NCBI GenBank assembly: GCA_964498255.1
Contig: CAZCGW010000019.1
Coordinates: forward strand, 1-40,300
Source of the DNA: Fluviibacter sp964498255
GTDB taxonomy: Bacteria; Pseudomonadota; Gammaproteobacteria; Burkholderiales; Rhodocyclaceae
Direction: 5' to 3'
Length of the DNA: 40,300 nt
The translations under genes were made by a program, and so were the position numbers. Numbering within the stretch: the first letter of the stretch is position 1; every line of letters begins with the position of its first letter. Of the stretch, positions 1 to 7,785 are shown piece by piece. Below the pieces are notes generated by a model. That model was not told where the DNA came from. It saw only the letters and a list, made by a program, of their open reading frames with translations, and searched no databases.

Positions 1-1596
1 GCCGCCGTACCGTAAAACGTCTTCGACCGTGGCGTTAATCTCTTCGGTCGGGGCACCGTGTTTTTCGGCTATTTTGGCTTGTTCCGCAGCAATCGCTCTG
101 AGCGCCAGGCTGGGGGAATCCGGCAGAGGAGGCACATCCGGAAGCATCTCTGGTGTCAGCGCTTGGCCGTTGCGCACCATGTCTCCAATAGTCTCCTTCA
201 GCTTCTGATGGTGGTCAGCACTCACTGCGGGATCCGTTACAAGCAGTAGATCCTCGCGCACCTTTCGCTTGAGAAGCTCGTAATAAATACCCATTTCGGG
301 ATATTTGGTCAGAACGTCCTGCTTAGGTTCCCCCATGAATGCGTCGTAACGATCTATTTGCTCTTTCGAGGGTTCCTTAACAGATTCGGGTGCCGTTGCC
401 ATAGTTGGCGTTTCCGCTTCTTTGGCACGCTCATGGATGGTGACGTCCCAGGCATTTAGTTGAGAGACCTTGTCCTGGTACCGAATCAGCTTCCCGTCAG
501 CGTCATGAACTGGATCTGCCACCGTCACATCCTTCTTACCACCATGCATGAGCGTAACCGTGTCGCCGATTGCTAATTTGGCTTCAGCAACCAGTCTTTC
601 CAGATCTTTGCCCCAGTGCTCCGTGACATTGCCATCGAGATTCTTAATCGCAATGAAAAAGGACTGGGCGATTCCTACACGTTTGTCGTGCTGATAGGCA
701 TCTGCGCCAAAAGCAACAACAGTACCGAGAAGCGGGTTCGGTTTACTGCTTTTCTCCTGGTTAGACACAGGTTGGGCGTGCTCGCCGGTGGGCGACATGC
801 CCGGCAAGGGCTGGTCATTTGCCTGGGCGAGTTGAGGGGCCGTAGATTGAGCCATGGTGTTTTCAGGGGTTGGCTCGCCGATTGCAGCTGCAAGACGCGC
901 CTGATCTACAGGCTTCGGCTGAAATCCGGTGACATCGAGTCCGGCCAACTTCGCCTGATACCAGGCTTCGCGCTTGAACTCTTCCGTGCCCTTCAGATGC
1001 AGTGACGTCCAGCCTTTCGTCTTGGCGACTTCGACCATTGAGGCTATGACGATTGGGTCGTTACCAGGCGTTTTGAGGCGTTCGCCTTCATCCGAGAATG
1101 CTCGAGCATTGTTGCGGTCTCGGAAGTAGTATTCGCCATTGGTATAGAGGTATCGCTTAGCGATGCTTTCGGGTGGCTCATGCAGCCATGGGTGCTCATT
1201 GCCCAATGCTTCCTTGCCCGTAAAAAGCGCTCCGAGACGCTTCATTAGGGAGAGTGGGGTGTTATCCCCAGGAGACTGCTGCGGATCGGTGACTAGCGGC
1301 TCGTCCAGATCCAGCTTGATCTGCGCATTGGTGATGGTGTTCTCTTCTGCTGGGGTGGCATCCGGGGCCTTTGGTACGTTCAGGAAGATCTCGATCCCCT
1401 GTTCCTTGGCCAGAGCCTGCCAGATCGGCATATCGGTTCGCTTGGCGAAGAGATCATCCCGCCCAGGGACGGTCCAGCCTGTCTTTTCCTCATCGTAGAC
1501 AGGGGAAGGGCGGCCAGCCTCAATTTGCCACTTCTGGAATTCGCTGAAGTGCATCCGGGTCAGTGATGGTTGGCCAACATCGTTATCAGGCATCAT
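1..1596 (-). CDS. LPD7-domain plasmid protein, C-terminus cut by window edge
   Basis: The minus-strand frame is open from an ATG at 1596 (ATG-ATG, 1591-1596) to the window edge, giving 532 residues without a stop. Residues about 148-226 (from KRYLYTNGEYYFRD to AKLAGLDVTGFQP) match the LPD7 domain of large polyvalent plasmid and phage proteins, including some relaxases. A second region, about 293-395 (GTVVAFGADAYQHD, then W-G-KDLERL and GDTVTL), resembles the conserved segment that often follows LPD7 in mobilisation proteins. No relaxase HUH or tyrosine motif is visible in the part seen. The start overlaps the end of the small upstream gene by 11 bases, so translation is probably coupled. It lies last in the topoisomerase-SSB-primase string, which suggests a DNA-transfer role. 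The function is not known; the family call is fairly firm. Confidence 0.75.
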   Translation of the reverse strand, partial: MMPDNDVGQPSLTRMHFSEFQKWQIEAGRPSPVYDEEKTGWTVPGRDDLFAKRTDMPIWQALAKEQGIEIFLNVPKAPDATPAEENTITNAQIKLDLDEPLVTDPQQSPGDNTPLSLMKRLGALFTGKEALGNEHPWLHEPPESIAKRYLYTNGEYYFRDRNNARAFSDEGERLKTPGNDPIVIASMVEVAKTKGWTSLHLKGTEEFKREAWYQAKLAGLDVTGFQPKPVDQARLAAAIGEPTPENTMAQSTAPQLAQANDQPLPGMSPTGEHAQPVSNQEKSSKPNPLLGTVVAFGADAYQHDKRVGIAQSFFIAIKNLDGNVTEHWGKDLERLVAEAKLAIGDTVTLMHGGKKDVTVADPVHDADGKLIRYQDKVSQLNAWDVTIHERAKEAETPTMATAPESVKEPSKEQIDRYDAFMGEPKQDVLTKYPEMGIYYELLKRKVREDLLLVTDPAVSADHHQKLKETIGDMVRNGQALTPEMLPDVPPLPDSPSLALRAIAAEQAKIAEKHGAPTEEINATVEDVLRYGG

Positions 1597-1780
1597 TGTG
1601 CTCCCCGTTGCGCTGCGCTTTGGCTTCTTCAGCGGCACGATCCAACTCTATAAAGTCATCAGAGGTTTCGCCGAGCGTTGCCTCGAGGGCATCCTCGTAG
1701 GAAATGGCATCTTCGGTAAATACACCGAGATCATCTGGGTCGTTGGGGATGCCGGGGTGGTCAAATGTTGGAAGAGTCAT
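1586..1780 (-). CDS. Small acidic protein, unknown function
   Basis: This gene encodes 64 residues rich in Asp and Glu (for example TFDHPGIPNDPDDLGVF and ETSDDFIELDRAAEEAK), with no membrane segment and no cysteine. An in-frame ATG exists at 1795, but the sequence AAGGA lies about 8 bases before the ATG at 1780, so the inner start is preferred. The gene sits between the primase/ArdC fusion (stop at 1829) and the LPD7 gene, which it overlaps by 11 bases. Small acidic proteins in conjugative leading regions sometimes mimic DNA or bind an adjacent partner, but nothing here proves that. I do not recognise the family. Confidence 0.6.
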   Translation of the reverse strand: MTLPTFDHPGIPNDPDDLGVFTEDAISYEDALEATLGETSDDFIELDRAAEEAKAQRNGEHNDA

Positions 1781-1828
1781 TCTGGTATCCTTCATTGGGA
1801 ATTTCGGGGACAGGTGTCGAGGTGGAGC

Positions 1829-4800
1829 TCAACGTTTAGGGCTTGGTTGATATTCGTTAGGCTGCGGCATTGGAGCTCGTCGGGACTGGATGTTTTCCCA
1901 TACCGCGTTTTTGGCCTTGTTGATTTGCTGGTCGAAGCCTTCAAATCCGAGTCTCTGTGCGGCACGGGTTAGGGTGGTTACGGCACGGTCCAGTTGATCG
2001 CGAGCAGGATCAAAACTAACCCCATGGCCGTTGCCGTCCTTATAGCGAATGGATACTTCCTTGCCATTCGGATTGCCAAACCCTTCTGGAAACGCCACGC
2101 GATCCTTGCGGTGATAGACCACGGACTTATTGCTGACCGCTTGGGCATAATAGTCACCGGCAACATAAACTTCGCCTTTGTAAGGGCCACCGTTTTCGCG
2201 AGGTACATAGTCGGCCACACGCGCCCCAAAGTGTTCTTTAACGGAACCCTTGATTTGGGTTGGAATGCTGTCTATTGGGTAAAGCACACCACCGGCGGAA
2301 CGTGTGATTGGACCTTCTGGTTTTGCAGATGGGGCTGGAACAGGCGGTGGAGGTTCAATAGGTTCTGGAGGCGGCGGAGCAGTCTGCTCATGCGCAACTT
2401 CTTTGTTGCGGAGCGGGGCGGTGATGTAGTCGATCATGCTGTCGGCTTCTCGTGAAGCCTTGAAGATTTCGTTCTTGTCGTTGGATAACGCACCAACCCA
2501 ACTTTCGACATACGATGCATGTCGCTCTACGTTATGAGGGATCCCATACTCGGCGGCCAGCAGATAACTGGAGAGTTCGGCACGAAGCTCTTCGCGCGCA
2601 TAGGATTCACTTCCAAACGCACCGGTTAGGTCGCGGTTCAGACGACTTTCGTGTCCGGTCCAGTGTGCAAGCTCATGGAGCGCGGTGCCGTAGTAGTCAG
2701 CGGCCGTTGGAAACTGATCAACTGGTGGCAGGTGAATGCTGTCGGCACCTGGTCGGTAAAAAGCGCCATCAGCTTGGTCGTGAACTATGTTTGCCTGGTG
2801 GCCTTTGAGCAATGATTCGGCCACGATGANNNNNNNNNNNNNNNNNNNNNNNNNNNNNNNNNNNNNNNNNNNNNNNNNNNNNNNNNNNNNNNNNNNNNNN
2901 NNNNNNNNNNNNNNNNNNNNNNNNNNNNNTGGTCGTGAACTATGTTTGCCTGGTGGCCTTTGAGCAATGATTCGGCCACGATGATCGGATCCCACTCGAA
3001 TTTGACGGGAGCGTCAGGCAAAGGCGGCACATTGTCCATCTGCGACAGGTTAAAAACAGTTGCGTGGAACGGACCGGCAGGACGTTCCAGTTTGACTGTT
3101 TGCTGTTGCGGCTTACCGTTCTCGTCCAGAACAGGTTTGCCTTCCTTGTCGAGCATCGGGCGCTGCGCGTGGGTCTTCCAGTACTCAATCGGCAATCCTT
3201 TCTCACCCTTGCGGACCTGCCAGCCCTCGGCGGTGGCCTGCCGATAGGTTGCAAACCGTGGATCACTAAAACCGGCCATCGACAGCCACAGATGGTTGGC
3301 ACCACGATAGGCCTTACCCGTAACAGGATTGTAAGGTGGCGTTTCAGGCACACCTACCCATGGCTTTTGCCATGGCGCGGTACCTGTCCGAAGACGTTCA
3401 ATGAGGGTGTCCGTCAATTCCTGACGGAAGTCACGGCGGGTTTCGGCTTTTGCAAAAGTAGGAGTGGGAGGCATGCGTTTCTCCATGGAGTAGGGTGCAT
3501 TTTTTGGGGTTGGTGCCGCTTGCGGATAGCGCGTTTGATAGTGCTTGACAACATCGTCCTTAGTACATAGAGTGACACCGAGGCCTTCCGCTTTCTGAAC
3601 CACGCCAGCCAGTTTTCGTAGGTTTGGGGTCGTAGAAGCGGCGAGGCCTTTTTTATTTCTGACGTACTGCAGCTTTGTAGGATTGACCTTTAGACGGTTC
3701 TCAAAATCCTCGAGCCCATATGCGCTTGCAACATCGTTGATGACAAGACGGCCGCTACGTTTGCCAATATGAATAAGCGCCACTACTGGATTTCCGAGTC
3801 GATCTGTGCCGCCTGTGACCATTAATTTTCCAGGGGCGCCTGTTCGAGTGTCGGGCGAATCAAAAACCATTAATGGGTCGTATATGCCGGTGGAAAGCAA
3901 CCGCAGATCCTCGGACGACATCGTATGTCTGTGCTTCTCGCCTACAATTTTATGGATTGTTTGTCCGTCGATCTGCAATTGGTGGTTTGGGGCACCTAGG
4001 TATTGAAGGATTAACGGTGTATCACCCAGAATTTGGGTGTCTTTCTCTTTAAGTGTGCCTTGTTCGAACGCAGACACAAATCGATCCATTCGTCGCAATG
4101 CTGTTTCTATCGCGGTTAGTTCGCCAAGCTGGAATGACGTAACTAGATCGTCGCCAAGTGAACGATTGTTTCGAACGTCCTCTGATATGATGCTTTGACC
4201 TTGAGCAGACTGAACCACGGTAGATATTGAATCATCGGATCTGTCCGTCGTAGACTGCTCAAGGTTGTCACTCTTCTCAATGCTTGAGTCACCCAAGCGC
4301 TTTCCGCTCATGGTGAATGCCGCGACGCTGCTCAGTCCCGATATCTGGTGCAGGTCGTTAAAGTCGGTTGGGCTAGAGCCATTTATAGTTGCTCCATCCG
4401 GAAATGCTGGCACGACATAAAATGCGCCCGTCTTATCGGCAGCCTCCTGAGCCTTCTTCTCGCCGTTGCCAAGATCTGACGCGATAACCATCCTGGTTGA
4501 CGGGTATCGTTCACGCATCACCTCGGCGACGTTTGGCATGTTGGTGTCGGATAGCGCAGCCACCACGACCGAATTTCGCCCCGCTGCCCGTTCTGCCGCC
4601 GCGACACTTGCAGTCGTTGCCATCCCTTCGCAGACGATCACCTGGTCGGGGTTATCGATAAGCGGTGATGCGGCCCACCAGGCAGCGGATTTGCGTCCGC
4701 CGGCAAGTGCTGACTTGAGGCCATTTTCGTCGATAAATTCGAGTGATGTAATGCCATCGATATCACCAACACCACCTACCAGTATCCGGCCACTTAGAGG

Positions 4801-5340
4801 CGTTTCATCGCTCTTAGGCGAGTAGCCGATAGCTTTGGCAAGCTTGTCGGCTTGAATTTCATATAGGTTACCAGGCGTCAGGTCTACGCCCAAGCCTTTA
4901 CGCACCAGGTAAGGGTGATCCTGGCCGGCCGGAATTACCTGCTGCAAAGTCTTGGCAGAAATGTCAGCTGCTCGATGCTGCTTTTCCAAGCGAGCAGCTT
5001 CTGCAGCCTCTCTGGCTTCCCGTTGTTTCTGGGCCATCGCCTCGATGGCGGCACGGTCAACCGGCGTGTCGCTACGGAATTCACTTAGATCAAAGCCATT
5101 CTGCTGGGCACGCCAGAACAGCGTGCCAATGCCGATTCTGCTGGAATTGGCTGTGCGCCAGACCGATTGAGCGCTTCTTGCGTTATAGCTATCGCTCGTT
5201 TGGCTCCACTGATCCCATATTTCAAATCCGGCATCCCCTAGCTCAGACTTGATCGCCATGGCCGCTTCTACCCATTGGCTCCGGTCATCAGAACCAATGT
5301 GGTTGAGCGCGGCTCGGATTTTGTCGGTGATATCACTCAT
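1829..5340 (-). CDS. Primase / MuF-C / ArdC antirestriction / KfrB fusion protein (split by assembly gap)
   Basis: This is a multidomain protein. After collapsing the N-gap and one 55-base duplicate it reads as one 3357-nt frame of 1118 residues. Domains in order: PriCT_2-like (about 1-85); TOPRIM primase-type (VIVCEGMATTAS with E238, VIASDLGNGEKK with D289, DFNDLH near 327); MuF C-terminal-like (about 435-600); ArdC N-terminal ssDNA-binding domain (about 635-770, TAPWQKPWV and NPVTGKAYRGANHLWLS); zincin metallopeptidase with HELAH at 837-841 and a downstream EELRAE; Pro-rich linker; KfrB-like domain near the C-terminus (NGGPYKGEVYVAGD). The family suggests primer synthesis on the transferred strand plus protection from host restriction. 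The start at 5340 has GGAG upstream. As deposited, the 3512-nt span is out of frame because of the gap. The domain calls are by motif recognition; MuF-C is the least certain. Confidence 0.8.
2775..2829. repeat. Left copy of 55-base contig-end duplicate
   Basis: The 55 bases ending at the gap are repeated exactly at 2930-2984 just after it. They encode the same peptide (VAESLLKGHQANIVHD) in both flanking frames. Direct repeats of 55 bases at contig ends are what a de Bruijn assembler run with k=55 produces. This is an artefact of assembly rather than a biological repeat. Confidence 0.95.
2830..2929. other. Assembly gap of 100 N
   Basis: There are exactly 100 unknown bases, the conventional length for a gap of unknown size. 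The 55 bases on each side are identical, so the two contigs overlap and the gap probably hides no sequence. It falls inside the primase/ArdC fusion gene and creates a false frameshift. Confidence 0.98.
2930..2984. repeat. Right copy of 55-base contig-end duplicate
   Basis: This is an exact copy of 2775-2829, beginning immediately after the N-run. Removing this copy together with the 100 N restores a frame divisible by three across the fusion gene (3357 nt), which supports the view that the two contigs are directly adjacent. Confidence 0.95.
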
Positions 5341-5359
5341 AATCTAACCGCTCCGGAGA

Positions 5360-5764
5360 TTAGAAAGGCACATCGTCCGACAGATCACTATCGACAGGCG
5401 CGCTATTTGAACTCTCCGGACGGGGTTCGCTCGGACGACGTCCCAGCATCTTGAGTCCGGTTGCCTCGATTTCAGTGGTGTACTGGGTTACACCGTCCTT
5501 GTCCCAACTACGGGTACGGATCCGGCCCTCGATGTAGACCTGCGCGCCCTTCTTGAGATAGTCCCGCGCAAGCTCGGCCAGGCGTCGGTAAAGCACGACC
5601 CGGTGCCATTCCGTATATTCTTTCGGGGCACGGGTCTGCTTATCCTTCCAGGTGTCCGTGGTGGCCAGAGTGATATTTGCGACAGATTCCCCGGAATTCA
5701 GGGCACGGATGACCGGGTCTGCGCCCAGATTGCCAATGAGTTCAACGCGATTCAGTGATGCCAT
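5360..5764 (-). CDS. ssb: Single-stranded DNA-binding protein
   Basis: A 134-residue SSB of the bacterial OB-fold family. The N-terminus (ASLNRVELIGNLGADPVIR) and the middle (KEYTEWHRVVLYRRLAELARDYL, then GAQVYIEGRIRTRSW) are typical, and the protein ends in the acidic tip DLSDDVPF that recruits SSB partners. It is shorter than chromosomal SSBs because the linker is short, as in many plasmid SSBs. The start has AGGAG 8 bases upstream. It lies 26 bases after the topoisomerase gene and 19 bases before the primase fusion, so it is co-transcribed with the transfer DNA-processing genes. It probably coats incoming single-stranded plasmid DNA. Confidence 0.95.
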   Translation of the reverse strand: MASLNRVELIGNLGADPVIRALNSGESVANITLATTDTWKDKQTRAPKEYTEWHRVVLYRRLAELARDYLKKGAQVYIEGRIRTRSWDKDGVTQYTTEIEATGLKMLGRRPSEPRPESSNSAPVDSDLSDDVPF

Positions 5765-5790
5765 GGTGATGCTCCTTTTGCTGGTTAAAC

Positions 5791-7785
5791 CTATTCTTTC
5801 GGCTGGTTAAGTTGCGGTTTCCCGCCTTTGTTCGGAAAGCTCTGGCGGCAGCCATCTTTAAACCCCGAGCATCCCCAGAAGTCATAGCCGCTCTTGCCCT
5901 TTTTTTGACGATGCACAAGCGGTTTCCCGCAAGCAGGGCAGGCGTGCTCTGACAACCGAACTTCCTTGCGTGCGCCTGGCAGGCCTTTGGTATCCGGTAA
6001 GGTTTCTGAACAGTCCGGATAGCCGGTACAGCCCCAGAAGAATCCAGATCCGCCCTTTAGCCGCCGTAGAGCTTTCCCACAAGACGGGCAGGGGTGAGCT
6101 GGGATTGCCGAGCTAGTCACCTGAAGGCCTTGCATTTCCTGTTGCAGATTGGCGTAAAGGCCACCTACCACCGAAAGGTAGGTGGCTTTGCCTTGGGCGA
6201 TCCGGTCAAGTGATGCTTCGATGTCGCGGGTATACCCAAGCTCCACAAAGCTGAATTGACCGGTCAGCGCGTCAACAATGGTTTCTCCCGTGGGCGTTGG
6301 TAACAGATGCTTCTTTTCTGTACGGACGTAGCCACGCGAAGTGATGTTGTCCATGATTGCTGCGTAAGTGGCTGGTCGACCAATGCCGGCGCTCTCGAGC
6401 TTTTTAATCAGTGTCGCTTCGGTATAACGGCTTGGCGGCTTGGTCTTCTTCTCAAGCAATTCCGATCTGAATTCGAAACAGAAGATTTGCCCGACCACTA
6501 GGTTGGGGATTGGATTGTCCATTTCGCCGGGTGTGGCACCTTGTTCCTCGGTCTGGTCGTGATCGGTCAGCTTGCGCCAGCCGGGATGAATCAGAGTCCG
6601 CCCCTTAGCCTCGAAGATCACCGGGCGTCCATCAATATCCTCCCTGCCTTTTAGCTGAGCGGTTCTGACCGCGTAGATGGCATCGGCTAATTGACTGGCA
6701 AGCGCACGTTGACGGATAAGCTGGTAGAGAGCCTTTTGTGCTGGCGTTTCTCCAGCCTCGGCAACCTCCCAATGCGTGGGTGTGATCGCCGGATGGCCTT
6801 CCTGGGCGCCTTCAGGAGCCTTGAATTTCCTTAAGACCGGGGCCATGTCGAGGCCGAGTTGCTCCGCGACAGCCCGAATGGCGCCAAGGGAATCCTCGGA
6901 AATGTTAGGGTTGTCTGTCCGGTGGTAGGTGATATGCCCCTGTTCGTAGAGTTTCTGCGCGGCCTCCATCGCTGCCTTGGGATTCAGATCCAGTGAAACG
7001 CTTGCAGCTTGCTGCAGGCTTGACGTGGTGAAGGGGGGGGGTGGACTACGACGCGCTTCACTTTCTTTGAAGGCGGTGACCTCAACGACCGACTGGTGGG
7101 CGCGCCTTACAAGATCCTGATCTTTGAGATACGGATCATCTTCGGAAACGAAATCAGGCTTTGTCTGCCACTCGGCACGCCATACAGGTGCTTCGGATTG
7201 GTCAAAGACAAGTTGCAGGCCATAATGCAACGTGACCTTAAAACGTTGTATTTCCCGTTCGCGGTCGACCACCAGACGCACCGCCGGGCTTTGTACTCGG
7301 CCTGCGGAGAGTTTTTCTCCTGTTTGGCGAGATAGTTCCGGGCTGACCGTGTAGCCAACCAAACGATCAAGTACCCGACGAGCTTCTTGGGCAGCCACTA
7401 ACGGACCGTTAATGGTCCTTGGTGATGCCAAAGCCTTGGTCACTGCCGCCTGAGTGATTTCATTAAAGGCAACCCGCTTCGGGTTTTTAAGCTGGAGGCT
7501 CTCTTTCAGGTGCCAGCTGATGCTTTCACCTTCACGATCAGGGTCGGTGGCCAGGTAAATCTCGTCGGCTTCGCGTACCAGATTCTTAAGACGTTTGACG
7601 ACATCGCTACCGCGCTCAGTGAGCTGGTAAGTAGGCTTGAATTCGGGAGCCACAACGCCCATCTCTTTCGTTGGCAGGTCACGGATGTGGCCAACGCTAG
7701 CGGCGATCTTCCAGCTGGAACCAAGGATAGAAGATAGCTTTTTAATTTTGCCAGGGGATTCGATGATCATTAGTTTCATTGCCAT
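5791..7785 (-). CDS. Type IA DNA topoisomerase (plasmid TopA/TopB type)
   Basis: A 664-residue type IA topoisomerase. The TOPRIM domain is intact: MIIESPGK with E9 and DPDREGE with D81, D83 and E85. The catalytic tyrosine is Y287 in GHITYHRTDN, a slight variant of the usual ITYMRTDS. The conserved block GIGRPATYAAIMDNITSRGYV follows. The C-terminus carries two four-cysteine zinc fingers (CPSCGK...GCTGYPDC and CPACGK...GCSGFKDGC). The gene overlaps the coupling-protein stop by 10 bases; an alternative start is the ATG at 7779. Similar topoisomerases are encoded in conjugative plasmids of the IncP, IncI2 and related groups, where they are thought to resolve topological strain or decatenate DNA during transfer and replication. 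It relaxes negatively supercoiled DNA by a single-strand passage mechanism. Confidence 0.95.
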   Translation of the reverse strand: MAMKLMIIESPGKIKKLSSILGSSWKIAASVGHIRDLPTKEMGVVAPEFKPTYQLTERGSDVVKRLKNLVREADEIYLATDPDREGESISWHLKESLQLKNPKRVAFNEITQAAVTKALASPRTINGPLVAAQEARRVLDRLVGYTVSPELSRQTGEKLSAGRVQSPAVRLVVDREREIQRFKVTLHYGLQLVFDQSEAPVWRAEWQTKPDFVSEDDPYLKDQDLVRRAHQSVVEVTAFKESEARRSPPPPFTTSSLQQAASVSLDLNPKAAMEAAQKLYEQGHITYHRTDNPNISEDSLGAIRAVAEQLGLDMAPVLRKFKAPEGAQEGHPAITPTHWEVAEAGETPAQKALYQLIRQRALASQLADAIYAVRTAQLKGREDIDGRPVIFEAKGRTLIHPGWRKLTDHDQTEEQGATPGEMDNPIPNLVVGQIFCFEFRSELLEKKTKPPSRYTEATLIKKLESAGIGRPATYAAIMDNITSRGYVRTEKKHLLPTPTGETIVDALTGQFSFVELGYTRDIEASLDRIAQGKATYLSVVGGLYANLQQEMQGLQVTSSAIPAHPCPSCGKALRRLKGGSGFFWGCTGYPDCSETLPDTKGLPGARKEVRLSEHACPACGKPLVHRQKKGKSGYDFWGCSGFKDGCRQSFPNKGGKPQLNQPKE

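Noticed and set aside
2775..2984. 55-base direct repeat as a possible att site or recombination repeat
   Set aside because: The copies abut an N-run exactly, and collapsing them restores a coding frame, so an assembly origin is far more likely.
1829..2995. 388-codon frame starting on the far side of the N gap
   Set aside because: Its first residues before the N-run come from the wrong frame; they arise only because the gap and duplicate shift the frame of the primase/ArdC fusion.
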